Source: Prevotella heparinolytica
Lineage (GTDB): Bacteria > Bacteroidota > Bacteroidia > Bacteroidales > Bacteroidaceae
Assembly (NCBI RefSeq): GCF_004342845.1
Contig: NZ_SLXB01000003.1
Location: 62,001-126,000, forward strand
Reading direction: 5' to 3'
DNA length: 64,000 nucleotides
Part shown: one piece after another, positions 18,099-26,606 of the stretch
Layout: every line of letters begins with the position of its first letter
How positions within the stretch are numbered: position 1 is the first letter of the stretch
Translations under genes and position numbers: made by a program
The notes under the pieces: model-generated
Told to the model about the DNA's origin: nothing
Databases searched by the model: none
The model's input: the letters and a program-made list of their open reading frames with translations, nothing else

Positions 18099-19904
18099 TC
18101 ACCAGCCGGGATTTTGCGTCAATCCATATTTCTTATTAATCTCGGAAATGGGCAAAGGCAGCAAGAAATACTTTTCGTCCCACCTGTCCGGTCTGACGTG
18201 TTTCCGCTGTTCGGCCATCGCAGTGGATACCTTATAAGTATAATTCTTCCCCGCTTTCTTTATAATCAGACGAGACAGGGGTTTGGTGAACAAATCCGAA
18301 CGTTTCCAGCGCACAAGGTCGAAATACCGAACCTCCTCATAACCGAATTCCAAAGCCCTTTCGCGCAATATGGCCTCGCGCAACGGCTCTCCCTGCCGGG
18401 TTGTGGCAGCCGTCAGAGGCGGCATTCCGGCCCGCGACCTCACCAAGTTCACATAATCATAAGCCGTATGCCCGAACTCATCGGCAACGTTGGCCTTACC
18501 CAACTCGTTCATGGCCTCCGCCATATTCAGGTAGACTTCCGGCAAGCGCAGCAACGGACAGATATAAGGTTCACCGTTTACCTCTTCATTGAAATTGCGG
18601 ATGAACTTACGCATCGCGAAGCCATTATAGCTCATGCGCCCGCTCTTATAAGGATACTGTTGGGTTCCTTCATAAATCTCCACCTTCTGTTGCCCTCTGA
18701 ATTTATCTCCCGTCACGGCAACCGTTTCATACAGGCGAATGTCCCGTCGCGGATGGCCCGAAGCATCAAAGAAAGGATTCTTCTTATGGTCGGGATTGTT
18801 CCAGTCAAACTCCGTACCGTCATTCATCTGAAACATATCTACGTAATTCAATGTGGGCGAGGCCACTCCGTAGCGTATTTGTGCAAAAGGCGTCTTACCT
18901 ATCATATAGGTGGTGAAACGTCTCGAAGAAATCAACGTCTCATGGTTGTTGCGCTTGAAATATCCGGCCACAAAGTCTTCACGGGGATTTCCGGTATTCA
19001 CCAGCCGATAAATGCCACCGTGTTTATTGTTTTCACGCAGAAAAGACAATCCGGCATCCAGCGCTTTCTGCCACCTCTCGGACGAATAGTTGCCATACCA
19101 TACGAGATGTGCCGATGCGGCTTCTCCCTCTTTATATGGTTTTTCGGCATTGAACAGCGGACTGGCCGCAAATTGCAGTACCCTCGACTTTAAAGCCAGA
19201 GCGGCAGCGGCCGTCATACGTCCGTCGTCGTCCGCATGGTTTTTCCATTCCCATGGCAAAAGAACGGCGGCTTCATCCAGCAATCCTACAATCTTTTCCA
19301 CCGTCTCCTGCACGGTCATACGGGGCATCATCATCTCATCTCCTGCCGTATAAGCATGATCAATCCAAGGCATACCCCCGTAGTAGCGAAGCATCTGCAC
19401 ATAATGGTAAGCGATGATCATCTTGGCCTCACCCTTACCGAAGGCTTTTTCTTCATCTGACATGTCCGGCACTCGATCCACGTTCTCCAGATAGATATAC
19501 GCCCGCCGAAGTCCGTATATGGGCCCTACCCCTCTCGTATTTTTATCCGTGTCCGGCCTATAAGGAAGATGTTCCAGAAAATCATTGGTGGCATCCACCG
19601 TACCGGTATAGAACTTCGGAGCACCTTTTTTGGTCCAGTCTCCTATATCGGTCAATATTTCCAATACACCATATCCCATCCGTCCTTGTGAAGGCAGAAA
19701 ATCGGGTAAGGAGTGATAGGCCTCCGCCAAAGCCTGCTCGGCAAAGATTTTCTTGTTGAAAACCGAATCGATGGTATATTCATTGCTCAAAGGCTTTTCC
19801 AGAAAAGCTTCACCGAATTTAATATCTTCGCATCCGGCAAAGATGCCTCCCAAAAACAAAGAGAGAGTAGCCATGTATTCTCGATAGTTTCTCATCGTAT
19901 TCAT
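18099..19904 (-). CDS. RagB/SusD family outer-membrane lipoprotein (first pair)
   Basis: 601 residues. The lipobox is LGGIFAGC (Cys25). SusD signatures include PLLRLPEVYLNMAEAMNEL, ILRERALEFGYEEVRYFDLVRWK and the terminal LLPLPISEINKKYGLTQNPGW. It starts two bases after the stop of the 1058-residue SusC. It is clearly diverged from the other SusD in this operon, so the two pairs probably bind different ligands or different parts of one. Confidence 0.92.
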   Translation of the reverse strand: MNTMRNYREYMATLSLFLGGIFAGCEDIKFGEAFLEKPLSNEYTIDSVFNKKIFAEQALAEAYHSLPDFLPSQGRMGYGVLEILTDIGDWTKKGAPKFYTGTVDATNDFLEHLPYRPDTDKNTRGVGPIYGLRRAYIYLENVDRVPDMSDEEKAFGKGEAKMIIAYHYVQMLRYYGGMPWIDHAYTAGDEMMMPRMTVQETVEKIVGLLDEAAVLLPWEWKNHADDDGRMTAAAALALKSRVLQFAASPLFNAEKPYKEGEAASAHLVWYGNYSSERWQKALDAGLSFLRENNKHGGIYRLVNTGNPREDFVAGYFKRNNHETLISSRRFTTYMIGKTPFAQIRYGVASPTLNYVDMFQMNDGTEFDWNNPDHKKNPFFDASGHPRRDIRLYETVAVTGDKFRGQQKVEIYEGTQQYPYKSGRMSYNGFAMRKFIRNFNEEVNGEPYICPLLRLPEVYLNMAEAMNELGKANVADEFGHTAYDYVNLVRSRAGMPPLTAATTRQGEPLREAILRERALEFGYEEVRYFDLVRWKRSDLFTKPLSRLIIKKAGKNYTYKVSTAMAEQRKHVRPDRWDEKYFLLPLPISEINKKYGLTQNPGW

Positions 19905-19906
19905 AA

Positions 19907-22900
19907 TTAGAAAGTTAAGTTGATTCCTACATTATATATTTTGATAATGGGATAGGAGTCTGCATTATCGGGGCTGGCTTCCGGATCCATTATATCGAAC
20001 TTATCGAATGTCAGCAGGTTATATCCGGTAAACTGAATGCCCAATTGTTGGATACCCAGTTTTTTCAGCAGTTTCTTATCCGTGAAGTTATAGCCTATCG
20101 TCATGTTTTTCAATTTCAGATACGAAGCGTCTCGCACCCAAAGCGACGAATTGCGCATATTGTACACAGCATTCGTTTCGGTGAATCGCGGTGTAGTGGC
20201 GGTTCCTGCCGTCTCGGGCGTCCAGCGTGTATCGGCATGAAACTGCATCAGTCCTCGTATCTTACCGTTTCCGAAAGGCTCCCTGAACGCATCGTTGAGC
20301 AATAGCGAGCGTTGCGCCGTTCCGGTCCAGTTCATCGTAAGGAAGAAACCTTTATAATCCACCTGACAGTTCAAACCAAACGTATAGGCCGGGCGCGTAG
20401 GATGTCCGATGACACTTTGGTCATCCGACGTGATTTTCTTGTCGCCGTTCAAATCCTTGTACTTGATGTCGCCAGGTTTCACCGCAACTCCCGGATCGGG
20501 CATTCCTTCTAACAGTTTTCCGTTGGCGTCGAAATCTTCAGGGAGATAAAATCCGGATGCCTGATAGCCAAACAACGTGCCGACCGGGTTACCCGTACGC
20601 CACATATAAGGATAGTTGGGTTCCACTTCGTCTTGGAAAACGATTTTGTTCTTGGAATAAGACATGTTGGCGTTGATTCGATATCTCCAGTCGCGCACCT
20701 TATCGTTCCATTTCACCTCTATTTCATAGCCTTGGTTTTTCACCTTACCCATATTGACTGCCGGCAGCACACTCGACGTGAGTCCGGTAAGCAAAGGAAC
20801 CGTTCTGCGATTAATCAAGATATCTTTGCGGTCTTCCCGGAAATAGTCGAACGATAACTTCAAACGGCTCTTCAAGAAATGAACATCCATACCATAGTTC
20901 TGTTTAAGTGCCTTTTCCCAGGTAACCATGGGGTTTCCCAAACGGTTTTCCAGTGCTCCCTTTATGTATCCTTTACCATCGGAGCCGAAATTGAACCCAT
21001 ATTTATTGTTGTTCCAGCCATCCACGCCTGAAAGATTCACATTATACGAATCGGGCAGATACAAGAAGCGGTTGTTGCCTAAGTGGTCGTTACCCACCAG
21101 CCCGACAGACGCGCGAAGTTTCAAATAATCCACCACTTTCTGTTTCTTCATAAATGCCTCTTCCGAAAGGATATATCCCACCGACCCTGCGGGGAAAGCG
21201 CCGAACCGCTTGCCGGGAGCAAAATTCTCGGAACCGTTATAGCCGAAGTTGAACTCAGCCATGTAGCGCGACTTATAGTCATAGGTCAGACGCCCCACCA
21301 AGCCAATGTATGCCGACGGTATACTGGCCCACTGCTGAGGATAATACTTCTTACTCTGGTTATACAATAACAATCCACCCACGTTGTGTAAGCCAAACTT
21401 GTGATTGTAGCGCAGACTTCCTTCCATGTACCAGTTTCTGCTGCGTGAAGTCCGTTCGTCATACTGCAGACTTTTATTCTCTCCTTTTATTTTATAAACC
21501 ACTTCTTTATTGAAATCGGGGGCATCATAAGCCATATTCGGATGCTCCAGCGACGAGCGGTAGAACGGCAGATGCTGCTCCACTTCCCCTTTCCGTTGCT
21601 TGGTGAAGCCATAGCCGGTGTTATACGCACCCTTCACCTCGATGGAGAGGCCTTTAGTAATGAAATCCAGCTTCTGATTGACCAGCAAGTCAAGGTTCAT
21701 CGTATTCTGGATGGCGGTGAAATAGCCTGTACCGTACACCTTGGGGAGAACACTGTTTCCCAAATTGATTTTATTTTGGAAACGCTCTTCGGGTGTAGTA
21801 ATCAGCTGTCCATCGATAATGCCCGGACTGCTGAAAGGGGTCGACTGATTGATTAACGTCCATATGGAATTCACATTATCGCTAATCATCGGCTCGTTCC
21901 GATTGCCTACCCGCCCGCCTATGCCTACTTTAAGTGTTGTGGTTTTGGTGGCATTAAAATCGAAATTGGCGCGATAATTATATCTTTTATACTTATAATT
22001 ATTGTCGTAGTCCATCCCCTTGAACTGCTTGAGCAGACCATTCTGATAGAGAAAACCCAGAGAGATGAAGTAACGCACATCGGATGTACCACCCGAAATG
22101 TTGACATCATGCTGCGTCTGAACCGATGCCTTATTCAGCAGATAGTTTCTCCAATCCACATTGGGATAAAGAATCGGTTCGTCGTTTTTCTTAAAGCGCT
22201 CGATGGAATAGCTGTCGAACACCATATCTTCCGGGGTGGCATTCGGTTTGTCATTCGTAATGATTTCATTGCGCAACGTGGCATACGTATAACTGTCGGC
22301 CATCTTCAGTACACGCGTAGGCATCTGTATGCCCACCGAAGAGTTGACGGCAATCTTGGTTTTTCCCTCTTTTCCTCTGCGGGTAGTGACCAAAATAACG
22401 CCGTTGGCACCTCTCACCCCGAAAACAGCCGTAGCAGAAGCATCTTTCAGCACCGTCACACTCTCTATCTCATTCGGATTCATCTGAAAAAAAGAGCGTT
22501 CCACACCGTCCACCAATATAAGAGGAGACGAAGCGGCTTCCGACAAAGACCCCACTCCGCGGATATATACCTTGGGGTCTTCCAAACCGGGCTGTCCGCT
22601 TGTCTGCACGGAAGAAAGCCCCGTGATTTGTCCGGCCAGCGTATTTGCCACACTGGCATTCGGAGAACGCACCAACGCTTCGTTATTCAACGCCGAAATG
22701 GCTCCCGTAAGCGTTTCTTTCTTCTGTGTACCGTAGGCCACTACAGTCACTTCCTGAAGTTCGTTGGCAACCTCTTTCAGAATCACATTCACTTTCCGCT
22801 GTCCGTTGAGCTTTACTTCTTTAGATTCATAACCGATAAAAGAAACCTGCAACACGGACTTTTGCAGATCTTTTACTTGCAGCCTGAATTTCCCATCTAC

Positions 22901-23083
22901 ACCGGTGATAGTACCGTTAGACGTACCTTTCTCCTTTACATTGGCGCCGATGACCTCTAATCCGGCCTCATCGACTACCGTTCCCGTGACCGATGTTTGA
23001 GCCTGCACCACAAAAGAGCAGCATATCAAGACCAATAAGCCGATACACCTTTTTGCGCCACTCAATTTCGTCTGTCTTTTCAT
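19907..23083 (-). CDS. SusC-like TonB-dependent transporter (first pair)
   Basis: 1058 residues. A signal peptide (CCSFVVQAQ), a carboxypeptidase-D-regulatory-like domain (about 30-110, TSVTGTVVDEAGLEVIGANV), the plug (VTVVAYGTQKKETLTGAIS through SVTVLKDASATAVFGVRGAN), and a barrel ending KIYNVGINLTF. First gene of a four-gene leftward operon. No sigma/anti-sigma, hybrid two-component or SusR gene adjoins it, so control must come from elsewhere. A -7 box is at 23134-23141. Confidence 0.94.
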   Translation of the reverse strand: MKRQTKLSGAKRCIGLLVLICCSFVVQAQTSVTGTVVDEAGLEVIGANVKEKGTSNGTITGVDGKFRLQVKDLQKSVLQVSFIGYESKEVKLNGQRKVNVILKEVANELQEVTVVAYGTQKKETLTGAISALNNEALVRSPNASVANTLAGQITGLSSVQTSGQPGLEDPKVYIRGVGSLSEAASSPLILVDGVERSFFQMNPNEIESVTVLKDASATAVFGVRGANGVILVTTRRGKEGKTKIAVNSSVGIQMPTRVLKMADSYTYATLRNEIITNDKPNATPEDMVFDSYSIERFKKNDEPILYPNVDWRNYLLNKASVQTQHDVNISGGTSDVRYFISLGFLYQNGLLKQFKGMDYDNNYKYKRYNYRANFDFNATKTTTLKVGIGGRVGNRNEPMISDNVNSIWTLINQSTPFSSPGIIDGQLITTPEERFQNKINLGNSVLPKVYGTGYFTAIQNTMNLDLLVNQKLDFITKGLSIEVKGAYNTGYGFTKQRKGEVEQHLPFYRSSLEHPNMAYDAPDFNKEVVYKIKGENKSLQYDERTSRSRNWYMEGSLRYNHKFGLHNVGGLLLYNQSKKYYPQQWASIPSAYIGLVGRLTYDYKSRYMAEFNFGYNGSENFAPGKRFGAFPAGSVGYILSEEAFMKKQKVVDYLKLRASVGLVGNDHLGNNRFLYLPDSYNVNLSGVDGWNNNKYGFNFGSDGKGYIKGALENRLGNPMVTWEKALKQNYGMDVHFLKSRLKLSFDYFREDRKDILINRRTVPLLTGLTSSVLPAVNMGKVKNQGYEIEVKWNDKVRDWRYRINANMSYSKNKIVFQDEVEPNYPYMWRTGNPVGTLFGYQASGFYLPEDFDANGKLLEGMPDPGVAVKPGDIKYKDLNGDKKITSDDQSVIGHPTRPAYTFGLNCQVDYKGFFLTMNWTGTAQRSLLLNDAFREPFGNGKIRGLMQFHADTRWTPETAGTATTPRFTETNAVYNMRNSSLWVRDASYLKLKNMTIGYNFTDKKLLKKLGIQQLGIQFTGYNLLTFDKFDIMDPEASPDNADSYPIIKIYNVGINLTF

Positions 23084-23133
23084 ACAATTTGACTTTTACT
23101 GTTAACAAAATCAATTAAAACAAAATTTATGCG

Positions 23134-23141
23134 CAAAAGTA
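23134..23141 (-). promoter_or_regulatory. Predicted -7 box for the SusCD operon
   Basis: Plus-strand CAAAAGTA is TACTTTTG on the minus strand, about 50 bases before the SusC ATG. No TTTG -33 box is seen at the usual distance, which would fit a need for an activator. Confidence 0.45.
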
Positions 23142-23303
23142 GAAATATACGATGCAGGGCAAGCCCTATAATCATACAGAATATGTACAAAAACGTACAC
23201 AACAATGCTTCAAATGCTTTCCTACAAGCATTTTGAGACGGAAGACAGCGAATTATAAAAAAGAGCCTCACAATGAAGTGGCACTCCCCCTTCCGATATT
23301 ACT

Positions 23304-23341
23304 AAAAAAGCTGCCCCATACCTTCACAGGCATAGGGCAGC
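23304..23341 (-). terminator. Intrinsic terminator of gdhA
   Basis: On the minus strand GCTGCCCTATGCC, a short loop, then GGTATGGGGCAGC is followed by TTTTTT (plus-strand A-run 23304-23309). Classic stem plus U-run just past the gdhA stop. Confidence 0.85.
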
Positions 23342-23383
23342 AGTAAACCACAAATACAAATACAACTAAACAAAGTTTCTCTC

Positions 23384-24721
23384 TTAGATAATTCCTTGTC
23401 CCATCATGGCGTGTGCAACCTTCATGAAACCGGCAATGTTTGCACCTTTCACGTAGTTGATGTAGCCGTCAGGCTCTGTTCCATATTTTACGCATTGAGC
23501 ATGTATGCCGTGCATAATGGCATGGAGTTTCTCGTCCACTTCGGCGGCACTCCAGCTGAGGTGCATGGCGTTCTGTGACATTTCCAATCCACTGGTAGCC
23601 ACACCACCTGCATTCACTGCCTTGCCCGGCGCATACATCATTTTGTGTTCAATGAAGAGGTCGATGGCCTCGGGGGTACATCCCATATTGGAAATTTCAC
23701 CTACACACATCACTTTATTATCGATAAGATGCCGTGCATCTTCACCGTTCAACTCATTCTGAGTGGCACAAGGCAGAGCGATATCTGCTTTCACTTCCCA
23801 TGGACGCTTGCCGGGAACGAAAGTAGAACCGGAGAATTTGTCGGCATACGGAGCCACAATGTCATTGCCCGATGCACGAAGTTCCAGCATATAGTCAATC
23901 TTTTCGCCACTAATGCCATTCGGATCATAGATGTAACCGTCGGGTCCTGAAATGGTGACAACCTTTGCCCCAAGCTGAGTAGCCTTGGTTGCAGCTCCCC
24001 AAGCCACGTTTCCGAAACCGGAAATAGCCACGGTCTTTCCCTTTATATCAATTCCCTTAGTCTCAAGCATCTGGTGAACAAAATACAATCCACCGAAACC
24101 GGTTGCTTCAGGACGAATCAACGATCCTCCGAATTCCAACCCCTTACCGGTGAAAGTACCCGTAAATTCGCGAGTCAACTTCTTATACATACCGAACATA
24201 TAGCCTACTTCACGACCGCCTACACCGATGTCGCCGGCAGGAACGTCCATATCCGGACCCAGATGACGCCACAGCTCCAGCATAAACGCCTGGCAGAAGC
24301 GCATGATTTCGGCATCGCTCTTACCGCGCGGAGAGAAGTCGGAACCGCCCTTACCGCCACCCATAGGCAATGTGGTCAACGCGTTCTTGAACGTCTGTTC
24401 AAAGCCCAAGAATTTAAGAATAGACAGATTTACGGAAGCATGGAAACGGATACCGCCTTTGTAAGGGCCAATAGCATTATTGAACTGTACGCGATAGCCC
24501 AGATTGGTCTGAACTTCCCCCTTATCGTCCACCCAAGTTACACGGAAGGTAAAAATACGGTCAGGCTCAACCAGACGCTCTATAATTTTTACTTTCTCGA
24601 ACTCAGGATGTTGATTGTAGATATCTTCGATGGAATGAAGAACTTCCTTTACGGCTTGAAGATACTCAGACTCGCCGGGATGCTTTGCCTCCAAAGAGGC
24701 CATGATACGTTCGATATTCAT
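23384..24721 (-). CDS. gdhA: NADP-type glutamate dehydrogenase
   Basis: 445 residues, the hexameric GDH length. It aminates 2-oxoglutarate, the main ammonia entry route in Bacteroides. The dehydrogenase signature LPMGGGKGGSDFSPRG (119-134) includes the catalytic Lys region, and GFGNVAWGAATKATQLGAKV is the nucleotide-binding fold. Likely NADP(H)-dependent by similarity; the coenzyme cannot be fixed by eye. It is monocistronic, with a -7 box upstream and a strong terminator. Confidence 0.94.
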   Translation of the reverse strand: MNIERIMASLEAKHPGESEYLQAVKEVLHSIEDIYNQHPEFEKVKIIERLVEPDRIFTFRVTWVDDKGEVQTNLGYRVQFNNAIGPYKGGIRFHASVNLSILKFLGFEQTFKNALTTLPMGGGKGGSDFSPRGKSDAEIMRFCQAFMLELWRHLGPDMDVPAGDIGVGGREVGYMFGMYKKLTREFTGTFTGKGLEFGGSLIRPEATGFGGLYFVHQMLETKGIDIKGKTVAISGFGNVAWGAATKATQLGAKVVTISGPDGYIYDPNGISGEKIDYMLELRASGNDIVAPYADKFSGSTFVPGKRPWEVKADIALPCATQNELNGEDARHLIDNKVMCVGEISNMGCTPEAIDLFIEHKMMYAPGKAVNAGGVATSGLEMSQNAMHLSWSAAEVDEKLHAIMHGIHAQCVKYGTEPDGYINYVKGANIAGFMKVAHAMMGQGII

Positions 24722-24794
24722 AATATTACGTTTTATAGGTTATTACCTTGTTAACTTCTATGTTTCTAAAACAAAATGTCAACTAAGAACAGTG

Positions 24795-24802
24795 CAAATA
24801 TA
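24795..24802 (-). promoter_or_regulatory. Predicted -7 box for gdhA
   Basis: Plus-strand CAAATATA is TATATTTG on the minus strand, 73 bases before the gdhA ATG. Confidence 0.5.
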
Positions 24803-24865
24803 GGAAAACTTTTCAAACAACCTAAGAACTATCTCATATTTTTGATAAATTAATAATAAAATGTC

Positions 24866-24927
24866 AAGAGGCAGAGTTCACGGATCGACATTGCCTCTAT
24901 GACACATGCCCGTGAACTCTGCCTCTT
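24866..24927 (-). terminator. Perfect 18-bp inverted repeat after the permease
   Basis: AAGAGGCAGAGTTCACGG (24866-24883) and its exact complement at 24910-24927 with a 26-base loop. It lies downstream of the uracil/xanthine permease and upstream of the gdhA promoter, so it probably insulates the two. Confidence 0.75.
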
Positions 24928-24991
24928 ATACCTTATATTATATAGAGACTTTTAGTCGATACGTTCTCTTTTCAAGAATCGGTCTATCTTT

Positions 24992-26206
24992 TTATTTCTG
25001 TTGAGCTGTTTTTTGCTGCTTTGTTTTCGGCAGTAATAAATTGAGTAATACTCCGACAATAGCAGAAAGCCCTATACCCGACAAAGCGAAGTTATCGGCC
25101 GACAATACGGCACCACCGATGCCCATAGTCAGTGTTACGGAAACGATTATCACGTTTCGCGTCTCGTTCATATCCACCTTGTGCTGAATGAGATTCTGCA
25201 CCCCCACGCTTGCGATAGTTCCAAACAACAACAGCATGATGCCGCCCAACACTGCTTCGGGAATGGATTGCAACACCGCACTCAGCTTACCGATAACCGA
25301 AAAGACGAGAGCAGTAGCAGCAGAGACACGTATCACGGCAGGGCTTGTCACCTTGGTGATTGACATGGCGCCCGTCACCTCCGAATAAGTGGTTTCGGGA
25401 GGCCCTCCAAGAAAAGCGGAAGCCAGACAGGCCAATCCATCTCCCAACATGGTGCGATGCAGTCCCGGCTCTTTCACAAAATCTTTTTCGGCCACGGCAC
25501 TCACCACATATACATCACCGATATGTTCAATTACCGGAGCAATGGCAACGGGAATCATATAGAGAAAAGGTGCCCACTGAAAATGGGTAATGGTTGATAA
25601 CGAAACCGGATTGGTGAACCACGGAGCAGCCGCCACCGGTGCCAAGTCTACCACTCCCATGAGCATGGCCGCAATATATCCCGTGATGATGCCGCAAATC
25701 ACCGGCACAAGTTTAATCAGCCCGCGTGCGTAAGTCAGCACGAGTATCGCCGTAGTCAACGAGATGAATGCCAGCAACCAGTTTGTTTTTGCCATATTCA
25801 CGGCGCTACCCGAAAGAGACAGTCCGATGAGGATAATGACGGGGCCGATGACTACGGGTGGAAACACACGATTGAGGAAGTTCTTCCCCTGCCATTTCAC
25901 AAGCGCACTCATCAGGAAATAAACAAGCGACACACTGGTCAGCCCGGCCAATGTCCCCGGCAATCCCCACTGCTCGGTAGCAGCGATGATGGGTGCGATA
26001 AAGGCAAACGAACTGCCCAGAAAGATGGGTACTTTGCCTTTCGTCACGAAATGAAAGATGAACGTGCCTAATCCGGCGGTGAAAAGCGCCGTCGAAGGAT
26101 TAATGCCTACAAGAAGCGGTACGAGTACTGTTGCGCCAAAGGCTACGAAAAGAAATTGCACGCCGACAACGGCTTTTTTTGTGGTTGAAAGTGTTTCTAT
26201 TCTCAT
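24992..26206 (-). CDS. uraA: Uracil/xanthine permease (NCS2 family)
   Basis: 404 residues, strongly hydrophobic with about 14 expected membrane segments. NCS2 signatures are visible: the conserved Glu in APVIEHIGDVYVVS and the second in GGPPETTYSEVTGAMSITK, both needed for nucleobase and proton binding in UraA-type carriers. It imports uracil or a related nucleobase by proton symport. Uracil is the likeliest substrate but xanthine relatives share these motifs. Confidence 0.85.
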   Translation of the reverse strand: MRIETLSTTKKAVVGVQFLFVAFGATVLVPLLVGINPSTALFTAGLGTFIFHFVTKGKVPIFLGSSFAFIAPIIAATEQWGLPGTLAGLTSVSLVYFLMSALVKWQGKNFLNRVFPPVVIGPVIILIGLSLSGSAVNMAKTNWLLAFISLTTAILVLTYARGLIKLVPVICGIITGYIAAMLMGVVDLAPVAAAPWFTNPVSLSTITHFQWAPFLYMIPVAIAPVIEHIGDVYVVSAVAEKDFVKEPGLHRTMLGDGLACLASAFLGGPPETTYSEVTGAMSITKVTSPAVIRVSAATALVFSVIGKLSAVLQSIPEAVLGGIMLLLFGTIASVGVQNLIQHKVDMNETRNVIIVSVTLTMGIGGAVLSADNFALSGIGLSAIVGVLLNLLLPKTKQQKTAQQK

Positions 26207-26261
26207 TAATTCTATATGATAAGGTATGACCGTTTCTGACCCGAAACGATGGTTGAACGTG

Positions 26262-26269
26262 CAAATGTA
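26262..26269 (-). promoter_or_regulatory. Predicted -7 box for the permease
   Basis: Plus-strand CAAATGTA is TACATTTG on the minus strand, 55 bases before the ATG. Confidence 0.5.
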
Positions 26270-26354
26270 AAAAGAAAACTCGATATGCCAACATTCTCCG
26301 GAGATGATTTTAACGAACGAATAAAGGAAACCGTTCCTTTATGAATGAATAATA

Positions 26355-26436
26355 CCTGAGTCCGGGAAATATCCGGCCGACAGGATGCAGCCCCCCCTCA
26401 TCTTCAGCAAAAGGAACCGCCTGTCCCGAACTCAGG
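26355..26436 (-). repeat. 82-bp inverted-repeat-bounded dispersed element, short copy
   Basis: Bounded by CCTGAGTCCGGGA (26355-26367) and TCCCGAACTCAGG (26424-26436), which pair at 12 of 13 positions; a second stem GACAGG/CCTGTC lies inside. On the minus strand the core (AGGCGGTT, CTTTTGCTGAAGATGA, CTGCATCCTGTCGG, GATATT) is almost identical to bases 53881-53933. This copy has a run of seven G in the middle. Confidence 0.75.
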
Positions 26437-26569
26437 CAATAATGTAAAAGTGCGCCGCCTCTCATCATTCCCCTTCGTGAGGATATGGAAACTATGCCAT
26501 ACATCCCCCGGTATATGCAGGAAAAACAAAAAAGTTACGGAAAAACCATCCGATTAGGCCTGATTCTAT

Positions 26570-26577
26570 TACTTTTG
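26570..26577 (+). promoter_or_regulatory. Predicted -7 box for the PEP-binding fusion gene
   Basis: TACTTTTG matches TAnnTTTG, 29 bases before the ATG at 26607. Confidence 0.5.
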
Positions 26578-26606
26578 TGACATGAAACCATCAACTGCGA
26601 GAGACC

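Larger units (their letters stand above)
26207..26606. other. 400-base divergent intergenic region
   Basis: It contains the permease promoter box, an 82-bp inverted-repeat-bounded element (26355-26436), and the promoter of the PEP-binding fusion gene. No ORF worth calling. Confidence 0.7.
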
